This document shows, piece by piece, positions 45,483 through 56,559 of a stretch of DNA of 64,000 bases. The notes under the pieces are model-generated. The model had not been told where the DNA came from. It was given only the letters and a program-made list of their open reading frames with translations, and did not search any database. Position 1 is the first letter of the stretch; the number at the start of each line of letters is the position of its first letter. This DNA is from Mermis nigrescens (taxonomy: Eukaryota; Nematoda; Enoplea; Mermithida; Mermithidae), in NCBI GenBank assembly GCA_036768485.1, contig JAVLUZ010000511.1, forward strand, positions 1,068,411 through 1,132,410, given 5' to 3'. Both the position numbers and the translations under genes were made by a program.

Positions 45483-45953
45483 GTGTTAAAAAAATTTTGG
45501 CGAACAACGATTAATTTGAGTCTTGAAACTTTGAAGAATAAAAATCTATATAAACATCATTAAACTATATGTAGGTATATATTTCAGCACTTAAGCAGTT
45601 TAGGAGGACAGAAATTTTCACAATTTTTTCTTCCAAAATTTCCATTTTATAAGCTAGTTTTGTATCCTGATAACGAATCCAGCAATCATTTTTGATTTTA
45701 GACAAAATTCAGTGAAAAATCGGGTTTTTTGTCTTTGTGTGAAAAATTTCAAAAAAAATTTTTCTTCGCATTTTTGCACATTCTAGGGTAATTTTGGGCT
45801 AAACTGGCGAATATGTGTACCAAACGAAAAGTTGCAAGCAGTACATCAATCGATAGAGTTTCTGGAGCTGATTTCAGTTTAAAAAAAATTTGAGTGGGTC
45901 GGCATTATTGATGGATTTACTGTCGTTTAAAGGTATCAGATTATCGAGGGGGG

Positions 45954-46053
45954 NNNNNNNNNNNNNNNNNNNNNNNNNNNNNNNNNNNNNNNNNNNNNNN
46001 NNNNNNNNNNNNNNNNNNNNNNNNNNNNNNNNNNNNNNNNNNNNNNNNNNNNN
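45954..46053. other. Assembly gap (100 N)
   Basis: Exactly 100 N, the conventional length for a gap of unknown size. It cuts a CWP module D exon; the sequence left of it shows no CWP continuation. Confidence 0.98.
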
Positions 46054-46776
46054 ATATCGGGTCTAGGACAGGTGTTAAACGCGTTGCAGCCGAATCTTAC
46101 GTCAATTTCCGGCCAACACTGACCCGACTGAAGGTGGCACAAAGGTTCCGATCGGGCAACTCTGGGAACAAACCCCATTCGGTACAGGATCGCTTATCCA
46201 GATGTGCTTGCTAAATTAATAATAAGGTTGATATGCTCATTCAGTGATAGGTAAATTAACGATTTTTAAGACAAAACACTATTTTTTACACATCTGTATT
46301 TCAATTCAATTTTATTAAAAAGTTATGCCGTGAGAACGTCAATAGTGAGTGGATTTTTTATATGCGATACATTGATACCTTTGAGCTCTACAACTTTATA
46401 GAATCAATTTATCTAAATAAGAAAGGTCAGTTTATTATACATAGGGCTTCCTAATGATATTTCGGTTCAAATTATTATAAACGCATTTAGATTTTGTAGT
46501 CGAATTCCTGAAATAAGCTATCGAAATTACGTTGGTCTAACTACTACAAATTTTATTTACTCGTAGGTCTAAACAGGGACAAAAAAATAGCTTCGCCTTA
46601 CTTTTTAGCCAAAATTAGTATATAAACACGCAAACACACTTACAATCCATCGAGTATCCAATAACCGGCAGCGCAATTGAAAAATGTACCTGAATTCGAA
46701 GAATAAATAAAACGATAACTCAAGCAAGCTGGAAATTGTTCTTACACAATAAGGGGATTAAACTGGCTAAATGCAT
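46054..46776 (-). pseudogene. CWP 5' part (exons 1-3) truncated by the gap, with frameshift
   Basis: Exon 1 46746-46776 (MHLASLIPLL), exon 2 46644-46689 (TFFNCAAGYWILDG) and module D from 46210 to the gap. All splice sites are intact. Module D has one extra C in GGAACCTTTGTGCC relative to CWP-3, which shifts the frame after the second Cys. The region 46054-47300 is about 95% identical to 30265-31520, so this is a recent duplicate of CWP-3 and the base lies next to a gap; an error is possible. Confidence 0.75.
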
Positions 46777-46852
46777 GATGTACTCGTTTGGATTAAGTTC
46801 GAAATATTGAAATGAACTTTTTCAGTTGAATGAATGAACCATCAGTCGGCTG

Positions 46853-46860
46853 ATTTATAT
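46853..46860 (-). promoter_or_regulatory. TATA-like box of the 46.8-kb CWP copy
   Basis: AATATAAATCAGCCGACTG; weaker than the CWP-2 box but at the same place. Confidence 0.6.
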
Positions 46861-47093
46861 TAAAATCGCTCTAAATAAGATCCAGCCCACTCCTTCAATT
46901 AGCAGCCCACGCAAGATAGTGATTTTAGAATGGCTAAATAAAGCATAAAATTTGTGGCTTGCATTTCCTGTTGGCCCACTCGTAATCACGTTACCATTTT
47001 GTGCAGTCGCAAGTAAAACAAGTTTAGGCGCAGGGTATCCTATGTCGGATTGGGCAATAAGAAATCACCCTCGTGCGAAATCTACTTTATCGA

Positions 47094-47101
47094 TGACGTC
47101 A
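47094..47101. promoter_or_regulatory. TGACGTCA palindrome upstream of the 46.8-kb CWP copy
   Basis: Conserved with 31309-31316 within the duplicated promoter. Confidence 0.4.
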
Positions 47102-47329
47102 TCACTGATATTACTAGTAAGTGAACTTTCAAAATTGATGACGTTTCTGCCAGTTTTTAGCAGACTTACTTTTTTCAGCATCACCTATTGCTCACATCGA
47201 AGTCATGGGAGGAAATCAAGTAATGATGCACAAGAGTCATATCCGAAATACGTAAAACTTCCCATTGAATTATCACAATTGAAGTTGATGAAGCAAGGAT
47301 TCAAAACTGAGTCGCCCACAGCTCCGGTA

Positions 47330-47567
47330 AAAACTCCCCAAAAATTCTCTATATGTTATAACGTTACGCCGAAACTTTACAACTTCTTTACAAAGTCAGT
47401 TTTTGAGTGTAAAGAAAAACAGAAAAAACAGGCGACACATTCTTTTATTATCTCCTTTTATGAGAAACTCGCATCTCTCCAGATGTGTCTCGTTATAGCT
47501 GTCGGGGGATGCACAGGTGTTAGGGGTACCCATGTCTATTATAGGTACGCTTTAACGCGCTACCGAT
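47330..47567. repeat. Hairpin-ended repeat with GAGTGTAAAG units, copy 2
   Basis: ATAACGTTACGCCGAAACTTT, GAGTGTAAAGAAAAACAGAAA, GTTATAGCTGTCGGGGGATG, and the terminal hairpin ATAGGTACGCTTTAACGCGCTACC at 47541-47564. It overlaps the end of a spurious 205-codon plus-strand frame. Confidence 0.62.
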
Positions 47568-47664
47568 GATTAAATACTGACACCGTAAAATAAAATAGTA
47601 AACATAAATTTGGAGTTTTACAAAATGATAAAGGAAGAAGTCAGGGGATTACTCGACCTAAATA

Positions 47665-48359
47665 GATGACTAAGTCGAATGAAGTGCAAGGTTTTGCCAA
47701 AAGATTTAAAAAAATGAAAAAAGTCATTATTCAGAAGATTCAAACCCATTATTCTTTTTTAGATCCACATGCGACAACGGATACGTCAGCCACTTGCACT
47801 AACTCAAAATATCGGCGGATTTCAATATTACAATTTCACTGTATTGTGGACAACAGATAAAAATCTGAAATCATTTCCTACTTTCAAACAACAACCTATA
47901 CTTGTTACGCTGCAGGTTTTTTAACATTGCAACTTATAGGAACATCTGATTAAGTGCCTGTCTATCAATGCAATGCATGTTAACCGAGTCTCGCAGCGAA
48001 GATTTTAGCTTGATTATACTATTTTGAAAAATATTAATCATTCTATTGAAGTTTCAGAGTAGTGTATATATGATAATATAAATTATTATTCATTAAAGGC
48101 GAGTCAAAAACCTCTGAAATAAGAGAAATCTGATCAAACAATATGCAATACGGATGTTATCTATCATCATTGGAAAATAGATGTAAAATTCAAAGTTCAC
48201 CTTCGTCATACCTCAACAAAGCACTAGCTGTAGAAAAATTTAAAGGTCAGATAGACCTTACAGAGAACATTTGTTTAAAATTCATCATTCAAGACGCTCT
48301 GGGCAGGAAAACCTTTTCAATTAGTAAAGTTTAAATCTGCACTAATTCCGCAATATTGA
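47665..48359. other. Region without recognised feature
   Basis: AT-rich; two short plus-strand frames (47666-47860, 48143-48334) have no support. Confidence 0.35.
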
Positions 48360-48730
48360 TTGTATAGAAACAAAATTAATTTTGACGTGTAGCGCTTAGA
48401 TATGCTTTTGCACATGAAAACAGTAAAAAATCGTCGACTTTACACTCCTGTGCAACAACTAATGAGTGTAAAGAAATGTTTAAGACCAGATTCGTAACCT
48501 ACTAATTAGGCAAAAGTTTTTCGAAAAAATGGCCCTCCACCGATCATTCGAATTTTGGTTGTAAACTTTACACACTCACGATCAGCTATCGAGTGTACAC
48601 AGAAATGAGGTCCTAGTGTTTTTATTATCTACATTTAGAAAAAAACCGCACCTCCTAGATGTGTAGCAGTTATAGCTGTGAGGGAGGGGACAAATGTTGG
48701 GCTACCGCAAGTACATTATAGGTATTGTAT
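48360..48730. repeat. Hairpin-ended repeat, copy 3
   Basis: CTTTACACTCCTG..ATGAGTGTAAAGAAATG, GAGTGTACACAGAAATGAGG and CCTCCTAGATGTGTAGCAGTTATAGCTGT, ending at CATTATAGGTA; the terminal hairpin is decayed. Confidence 0.55.
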
Positions 48731-49098
48731 TATGTCAGACAAAAGCTTAAAAATATTAAGCAAAATTAAAGGCCTTTATTCTGCTGCTCCAATAAGAGCC
48801 CCTTTTAGTACTATTTAAATTTTTGTAGGAGTTTTTTATCACATAGAATGATGCAATGCGACGCCATGGTTTTTTATCTCATTTCTGATAAATTTCAAGC
48901 AACATTGGGACGGCACAAAGCTGTCTGAAATAGAAAATACTTTAGAAAATACTTTTTTATGTAACAATCAACAAAAGCATAAATACGGTAAGAGCAATAA
49001 AATTATAGTTCTAAAATTTACACGAGATATCATACAAATACAAACTGCATCATCATAGTCACAATAAGTTGTCACTTAGCGAGCGCAATTCTCACAGA

Positions 49099-49647
49099 TT
49101 GGGATATTCGGCAATAGAAGTTAATGCACCTATAAGAGCGATAACTGTAAATTATAATAGGTTAAAACAGAAGGTTAAAATACGTTGACAAAAACAAAAT
49201 ACAAATTTTGATTCAGTCTCTTTATTTTAATTTCAAAATTAATTACAAAGCTGTATATTCAGAAATTGTGTTAGGAAAATGGAAACTTTAATAAAGAAAA
49301 GAAATGGCGAAAAAAATTGAAAAATGATGGCGAAATTGCAAAGTTGAATTATTAATGAAAATTAAAACATAAAACTTTACTTCACAAAATAAATAGCTGA
49401 CGAAATTGAAGAAAGTAGAATTCAGACTTATAAAAACTTATAATAGGACTACAAATTGATATTTCTAATTAAAAATATCAAAGCTGCGGAATCGAATATC
49501 GTATGAAGCATGTTTTTTACAAGAAGTAGTTCTGTCAAATATACCCAAAAATGGGTTTCTAGATTATTCGTCTCGCTTGAGTCTTATCAAATGCGTGGAA
49601 AAGCGGGATAAAGAAGATCAAAAAGGTTTGTCACTGTATACGTTAAT

Positions 49648-49681
<34 letters not shown>

Positions 49682-49790
49682 TTAATATTATTATTATTAA
49701 TATTAATAATAATTATTATTATTATTACTATTATTATTAATATTATTATTATTATTATTATTAATATTATTATTATTAATATTATTATTA

Positions 49791-49829
<39 letters not shown>

Positions 49830-50622
49830 GATTATGTTCGACTTGATTCACTTATTAAAACAAAGTAACTCTCGGAATCAAAACTCTATCCACTCGTCAA
49901 TATGAGCGTACTTTATCCCAAAGTTTGGGTATGTGATCGGAATATATAATAAACTCAATCAATCAATGGTCATAAATGACCGAAAAATGAAGATTGGGCA
50001 AAAAACAGCATTTTTCGAAATTTTCAATAATTTGTTATCTGAAAAGAGCGACAAAACAACAAAAGAACGAAATTCTGGTAATTCATGCACTATGCGAGGA
50101 TCTGATTGATCTTTAGGATTCAAACTTTTGCTCCCATCAATGAATATCAAAATAAAATTTGCATATACCTACACAAGTACATACATTCGCACAGCAATGC
50201 TGATCAGGGTCACTGGCCTTTGAGCTAAAATCACCTTAACTAGTGGTAATGGCTTTTCGAATAATCTAATTCTTGAAATGAGCACATAACCATCAGTTTA
50301 AAAGTTTCTCGTTAATTGTAAGCGCATTAGCATAGAAGTCTCGATTTTTGTGTTTTGGCCTCAATTCTGCCCCAGTAGTCCCAAAATATTTCCTTTTCGC
50401 CCTTTCCCGAAGGTCTAGGAACTCTAAACCACCCCATACTACCTATGTGCGTGCGTGTCTATGTACTTGTATATATCAGGACGCTTACACTGCGAATCCG
50501 ACGTACAACAAGTAGCACTATTTATTTTCCTAGGTCAGCACTGATTGTTCCGACACGCAAATCCACGACCGCAGTGCGGTACCGTAAATGAGTTACAGGA
50601 AACTCCCGGCAAAGGCGTAACG
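49099..50622 (-). pseudogene. CWP 3' remnant: module A with stop, and tail exon
   Basis: Module A at 50467-50622 (156 bp, acceptor AAAAAG, donor CAA|GTACAT) keeps all six Cys, but the Trp of CWP is TGA and an extra Cys codon stands before the fifth Cys. The tail exon at 49099-49129 reads CINFYCRIS and has lost its stop (CCA TAA has become TCC CAA). Exons 1-5 are missing; a non-LTR fragment lies directly upstream. Confidence 0.82.
49645..49829. repeat. AAT/ATT microsatellite
   Basis: About 185 bp, in the intron of the CWP remnant; absent from the two other copies of this intron. Confidence 0.95.
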
Positions 50623-50639
50623 CTTTTTGTAAATTAAAA

Positions 50640-51294
50640 CCACCCCCAGATCGACCACGCAACCTGAGGAACAATACTGCAAGATAGATCATGCTCTAAC
50701 AGGCGGCGCGGTAGGAGCCCCTCCCCTTACACGCCCCTCTTTTCCCGTCCAAATGCTCTATATGCCTTAACGTTGCTCCCTCAGCTTACCTCAGGGAGCA
50801 GATTTTTACGTCATCGCCTATGTTATAACATGGACTATCCTACAGCGTTGCGATCCAGACTGACAGCCATTACTACTACTTACAATGAAATCAGGAAGAT
50901 CGTTCCAAACTGCGATGTATTTGTGAAAGAAATCAAAGTTTTCTAAATTAGAATGTGCAACAGGTATGACTAATTTAAATCTGTTAATGCTGCGACTAAT
51001 ATTATGATCGAATACAAAAAAATCGTCAGCTTCAAAACATGATTTATGGCAAATAATTTGATATATCGTACACAAGCTAATCTGCAGGCGTCTTAATTCA
51101 AGTCTGCACAATTTAAGTTGTATTAAACGATCCTCGTAAGAAAGAAAATCATTATAACCGAAAATAAATTTAGTGAATCTACGTTGAACAGCTTCCAGTC
51201 GATCTATATCACTAAGATAAAAGTGTTCGCATACACTCCAACAGTACTCTAGTAAATATCTAACATAGCAAATATAGGCTTTAACAAGGTTAAA
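50640..51294 (-). mobile_element. Non-LTR retrotransposon 3' fragment (RT C-terminal part)
   Basis: An open minus-strand frame from 51293 to a stop at 50818. It contains YLLEYCWSVCEHFYLSDIDR, EAVQRRFTKFIFGYN, SYEDRLIQLKL, LRRLQISLCTIYQI and WNDLPDFIVSS, the region that follows the RT domain in CR1/Jockey-type elements. It is followed by a 3' UTR of about 175 bp. 5' truncated, as is usual for such insertions. It sits where CWP exons 1-5 would be expected. Confidence 0.85.
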
Positions 51295-51304
51295 AGTCTA
51301 TTTA

Positions 51305-52690
51305 GGACGAAGACACAGCACCTTATTTAGTGCAAAAAATTAGGCAAATTTCGCACGATCCATGCCCTGACAAAAATTTTGCAAATGCTGGATGTTTTTA
51401 AATCAATTTTGATAGGAAAAGCATTTATTTCATTTTATTTTCAGGACAACTTGCAAAATTCCGTATTATAGCAAGTTTCTTATGGCGGTATATTTTGACA
51501 CTAGCCCACTAAATTTCAATTCAAAGCAAATAAATTTCGCACTCGCGACTAATGAGAATGCCAAGCTTGATTATGGACTATATATTTTTCAATGCTTCTT
51601 GTCAGCGTTCTAGAAGCCTCAAAAGTATCGATATCTTGTACGTTTTAAAAACTAAAAGGTATCGCCGAATTCCGATTTCATGAATGGCTTTTTCTTCTGA
51701 AATCCTTATCCATCTGCCGATTGATAAGCATTTTTGATAAGCCTAAATTTTAAATAAAACAAACGATAAAAATTGCCTCAAAACGCTTTAAAAATTTGAA
51801 TTTGAATGCGATATCAACAGTTCACCTGTTTATTCCAATAGACATTCCTAAATTTTTGAACTTTCTTTGAATATATTAACGACTTTAGCTCATTTCAAAT
51901 GAGCTTAGCTTTTTATTAACGATATGTTAATAGAAATAATTTTATTTTCGTAATAAATTTGTTTTTAATTCACATTTTTATTATTTTTTTAAATATCGAT
52001 TTTCGTGGAATGTATCATAATTTTTCTTTAACTAACCACAAATCAACGCGACACTAAAAACTCAAGTACAAATTAAGTTAGTCACGTAGCGGAAAAATTG
52101 AACTTTGGGCTTATTAGGAAAAGCAAAAAAACTTTTGGATTATAGAAAGCAAGAAAATTTTGCTGATTTAAAGGAGGAAAATGGTAATTTAACCTTGAGG
52201 ACAAGGAAAAACGATTATGATTAGTTTTGATATAAGTTGAAATCTTATCGTACATAGTATAGTAGATCTCCGATGCCATGTTTTGACGCGAAATCAAAAG
52301 TGTTAAAAATAGGCTTTAGATCAGCTGCTTCAAAATAAATAGTACGTGCATTAGGTACCTAAATGCGATGATGTTATTCACTTATCGAGGAGGCTCTTTC
52401 GTGCATCAATACCATTTTCACGTCAAGTTCTTTAAGTGCTAATCTATTCAATTTTAGCACTCAAGAAACAAAAGGTAAAATGTATGCCATTAGGTTTTTT
52501 GTACCGAAATATGAACGCTTGCGTAATATACTCGTAATTCTAGCAATTGCAAAAGAAAAACTCACAGATTTTTCGATTTTCGACTCCTTCAAGAACCCTG
52601 AAAATTCATGAACGAGCTAATCATATATCGCCCATATATAGACTTTAAATATACACTTCGATTACCGAATTAATCGACCGTTTGAACGAT
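51305..52690. other. Upstream region of a lost CWP gene
   Basis: 51305-51660 matches 40725-41080, and 52320-52690 matches 42080-42440. A minus-strand frame at 52082-52297 is not supported. No exon seen. Confidence 0.5.
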
Positions 52691-52720
52691 TTCTTCAGGT
52701 TTGATAGAAAACAGGAAAAA

Positions 52721-52834
52721 ATGAAGTCCGGCGTATTTCTATTCGCATGCATATTTTTCCTTACTGTTGTTCAAGATGGCATCTTAGCGGCACCTACACC
52801 GTCAACGATACAAGTTATGCTAGAACCCAAATGA
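52721..52834 (+). CDS. Small secreted peptide, 37 residues
   Basis: ATG lies 22 bases after a TTCTTCAG acceptor. The first 20 residues, MKSGVFLFACIFFLTVVQDG, form a clear signal peptide; cleavage is likely after ILA, leaving a 14-residue product that starts APTPS and ends before TGA at 52832. The paralogue at 45330 continues past this point in another frame, and one C (CCC against CC) explains the difference. So this copy may be shortened or the other lengthened. GTAAGC at 52848 and AATAAA near 52895 are both conserved in position. Role unknown. Confidence 0.45.
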   Translation: MKSGVFLFACIFFLTVVQDGILAAPTPSTIQVMLEPK

Positions 52835-52849
52835 TGCCGGAGCAAACGT

Positions 52850-54355
52850 AAGCAAAATGTGGCACTATATACAATGATGAATAAAATTTTTCAGCAAATA
52901 ACGATGAATTCGAATTCCAAAATTTAAAAGAATAAAAATTTTTTTATGGACACTTCTATCAGTCGTGTTTATATAAACATTATTTAAACCAAAAGTGCAG
53001 TAGGTTTATAAATTTCATACGATCAGTTTTTATATTATTCCGTATCTTCCATTTTCTTACATTTTACTTAAATTTTCTTCTTTCATCTTCATTTTATCTT
53101 CGATGCATGTATGCATTTTGCCGAAGCATGCTCTGCTAAATAAAATTAAAGTTATAGCCGTGACTATTAAAGTGTGTGGTTTACGTTGAGCTGTCACTAT
53201 CGGTAGACCAACAAAATTCCAGATTCGATAGCTGAAAGCTGATAAGGTCATATCAAGAATTGAAACAAGAGTTTCCCTTCCTTTTAGTTGCTCTTTAGTT
53301 CTTCGGAGAGGCGATGCTAAATCTGACCTGTACGCTTACGGCTCGGGAATTTTTTGAGTGGACGCAGCCAGTAGCGAATTTAATAAATATTTAGCTTATA
53401 CGCTAGTTATTTTTCAAAGACTCGAAAATGATAATGTTAATCACCTGTGAAATTGTATTTTCCCATTATATTTCCATTTTTTATTTCGAATCGTCTCGGT
53501 CAACTGAGTTCCTCCTAGTCATGTTTTTCCTCTGTTCACCTTCGAACACGAGATAAACGAAACTAGCAAAGCAAAATGCGCCGATGGAAAAAAGGACTAA
53601 TATATGTGGGCTTACCGATTATTAGGGATGTTAAAGATGGGGACTAGAACAAAAGTCATCTTTACATGCAAAAATTTTATAAGAATCTGCTAAGAGGTCA
53701 CAACTTCAAGCAATGGAAAAATCGAAGTATATTCTGCGACCTGTAGAGGGAAAACATTAAATGAACAGTTTACTCTTTAATATCAACAATGATTTTAAAT
53801 ATAAAGGCTTGTAATGAAACTGGGATAAAGGCTTCAGCAAATGCGTTAAATTAAGTCAGGGCACTAAACACGCGCGTGAATCATCTAGAGCTCCAAAACG
53901 TGTAGGACAGGTTAGTATGATGAGCGAGGCAATACAAAATATGCGCAAAGCAAGACAACAGGGCCCGGTTTATTGTGGGGGCAAAGATAGCCCTGAGGCT
54001 GATTAAGAAGATATGGGGCTAACTATGGAAGCCCAATATAGGGTTATCCGCTTTACATATAGTCCTTTCATTCAGAAACCGACCCCAGTGTGCTAAATAA
54101 TTTAATTGAAATTTGCATAGAATATAAAGTAACGCTAGAATGGGAGAAAATATACATTTTCACGCTACCGCGGCATGCTTAAGTGTACAAAGGACCATCA
54201 TAAAGCGACATGACGCTAAACTTATGATTTAGCAAACCATTGTCGCATCGGTTTTATTTTTTCAAAAAATGTGATACCTATTCAAAAACACTAAATCGAT
54301 TATTCAAATATCAAGTTACCGCATAAATTATTCCGCAAACCAGTTAAAAATGTAC
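52850..54355. other. Intergenic region with foldback-arm remnant
   Basis: 53560-53740 matches the 28.7-kb foldback arm (GCGCCGATGGAAAAAAGG, AAAATCGAAGTATATTCTGCG). No gene recognised. Confidence 0.45.
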
Positions 54356-54361
54356 CTACCG

Positions 54362-54560
54362 AAATGACTCCATTCCAAAAGGGGCCGTATACTTTGATTT
54401 TTGCATGCTTAAAGTGATAACTTGTTCGCGGATTCTTACATAATTTTTGCATGCATAGGTGGCTTTTTCCCAGTCACCTCCGTTTATTTCCTTGATAATC
54501 CATAACACTCGTTGCTTTTGTCCCGTAGGAGCATTTTTCATTGCTACCAGCCTACTTTTA
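54362..54560 (-). other. Possible exon related to the foldback-arm family
   Basis: An open minus-strand frame of about 66 residues (VAMKNAPTGQKQRVLWIIKE then GGDWEKATYACKNY) between an AAAAGTAG acceptor-like site and a TCG|GTAGGTAC donor-like site. Related DNA at 28740, 30030, 45005 and 53560 is broken by stops or frameshifts, so this may be the best-preserved copy of a coding sequence carried by the repeat. No family recognised. Confidence 0.3.
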
Positions 54561-54599
54561 ATCAACAAGATTTGAGTAAATTAGTCAGATAAAGCTAGC

Positions 54600-56165
54600 A
54601 GGCAGAAGTAATTGTAGCAGTCTAACAAGGTGGAAATTAAAATCGCTCTTGAACAACGAAAATTATCTTCAGATCAAAACTTTGAAGCATATCAATGTTG
54701 CTAGGAAGAGTTTTAAAAATAACCTTTTCGAATGTTCTCGAATTACAGCTATTTTTTGCAAAAAACTTTTCACAATTAGTGAATCTAATCAAAAGTTAAA
54801 GGCAGCTTCGTAATCCCGATTTTCCCGAGAATAGTTTTACCAAAAAATTCACTATTATACAATTAAAATTAATTCTCAGCGTAAAAGAATACAACCAAAG
54901 AGCGCAAGGAAAATTCAATGTCAAATTCATAATCCTGATGTTATCAGAAAAATTATTTTTTTGCAATGCTTCGGACTCAAAGTTAATTTTGAGTGTAAAT
55001 TTATACAACCATTGGTTGTGAAGAAAGATTACTGCCGCTCTGCTACCAAACATAATTTTCAGTGCACTCAACTATTGCGTATGAAGAAAACCCATAGTCT
55101 AATTCGTAATCTTGGCGTAACGGTGAACGTTTTGAAAAAAATCACTTTAGCAACGTTCTTAAAGTAAAATAAATTTTTAGTGCGAACTTTACACGCTTAC
55201 AATAACATAATATTTGGTGTAATTAAATGCACCCACGTGCATGCATGATTTCTCACGCTTAGTGTATTTTCATATTAAGGATCATGTCCCAACTCATTTC
55301 GGGAGAAGCTGAAGACAAAAACCCGCTAAAAAAGTTTCCTCCCCAAAGTTGGAACTCCCATAACTAACTCAGTGTTGAGTGTAAAGATTGGCGACCGAGT
55401 GCGATGTGTAATCGCCCGACATGCACTTCATTTTTAAAATAGTTCGCAACATTCAATTCATAACCGGAGTTTTTGGCAGACCAAAAAACGGTCAAAATCG
55501 TGTTTCTTACCTGGCTAAACTTTACACCACCGGAACTAACTCTAAATTGAGTTTAAAGAAACGTGTCCAAGTGCGATGTATAACCCTTGAAGCGGGTTTT
55601 ATTTTAAGGATACTTTTCGACGTCCCGATTTATAACTGGCGATGCGAGTAAACTCTAAGGAAGAAAAAACGTTTTTTTCGTCCACAACCGGAGTGTAAAC
55701 TTGAAAGTGTCAGAACTAACTTCGTATGGATTTTACATAATTGCGGTCAAGTTCAACGCATAGTCCTTGAAATCCAGTACTTTTCCAACAATAAGTTTAT
55801 TCGCGAATCATAATCTGAGTTGATGGCTAACATAAAGTTTCCAACCGCAGATTTTTACATTCTTTACATTCCCACTCAAGAAATAATGTGAAATTCAAAA
55901 ACAAAAAATGAAATTTTAAATCGTGCTGACTTGAATGCATGCTGGGTGAGAAAACCGACACAGGTTTGCATATATCATAACGTTACGCGAAAGCTTTACA
56001 CGATCATTCCTAACTCCAGTATTCAGTGTAAGCAAAAACAAAAGAGGATGCATAATCTTTTTTTCAAGCACGCCTCACAGACATGTCCACTTATAGCTGT
56101 CTGTAGTGCTGAGATTTACTTTTCAGGGGCACCCAAGTACAAGTATATAATAGGTAGGTATTACT
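54600..56165. repeat. Hairpin-ended repeat with GAGTGTAAAG units, long copy
   Basis: About ten irregular units of 100-150 bp, each with a CTTTACAC.. and/or GAGTGTAAA motif (TTTTGAGTGTAAATTTATAC, GTTGAGTGTAAAGATTGGCG, GAGTTTAAAGAAACGTG and so on). It ends with ATAACGTTACGCGAAAGCTTT, TTATAGCTGTCTG and AATAGGTAGG. Short plus-strand frames inside are repeat-derived. Confidence 0.6.
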
Positions 56166-56343
56166 TTATTTATAAGCGTGTGTGTGTTTGTGTGCGTGTG
56201 ATTGCTTGTGCCAATATAAAACTATCGGCTCACTATCGGTGAAAAGTTATCTCCAAAAACACGCCATGTAGTAATTGATTTCCCAGAAAATATAATTGAA
56301 TGAAACTGAGCTCCGTCTATATTTTATTTAAATGATTGGACGA

Positions 56344-56544
56344 TTATGTGCTATTTCTACGATTTTTCAGGTAAACTCGACGCAGAGGAGAAACGGTTTC
56401 GTTAAAAGCAATGTCCGGATGATCATAATTCGACTTTGATGCGAATTTATATGATTTATATGTGCTTTTTGAACTTTTAGTATTAATATCTGAGCGTCGC
56501 ATTATATTTTTATCTGCAGAAGGTAAATCATATTTTTTGTGCAA
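56344..56544 (-). other. Unassigned open frame, possible terminal exon
   Basis: Polar, Ser/Lys/Asn-rich frame of up to 66 residues ending in TAA; a CCTTCTGCAG acceptor-like site lies inside it. No paralogue in the window and no family signature. Confidence 0.2.
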
Positions 56545-56559
56545 ATAACAAAGAATTCA

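Larger units (their letters stand above)
46054..47300. repeat. Segmental duplication of 30265-31520
   Basis: Same orientation, collinear over exons 1-3, introns, promoter and the TGACGTCA site. Homology ends near GAAGTTGATGAAGCAAGGAT. Confidence 0.88.
48925..50640. repeat. Third copy of the CWP 3' segmental duplication
   Basis: Collinear with 33480-34995 and 58330-59885 (tail exon, intron, module A) but more diverged. An ATT microsatellite has expanded inside it. Confidence 0.82.

Noticed and set aside
46952..47569. 205-codon plus-strand open frame
   Set aside because: It spans the CWP promoter duplicate and a hairpin-ended repeat. The duplicate at 31.2 kb does not keep the frame, and the sequence has no family signature.
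56344..56544. Confident gene call for the Ser/Lys-rich frame
   Set aside because: Single short frame with only an acceptor-like site as support; listed as a low-confidence possibility instead.
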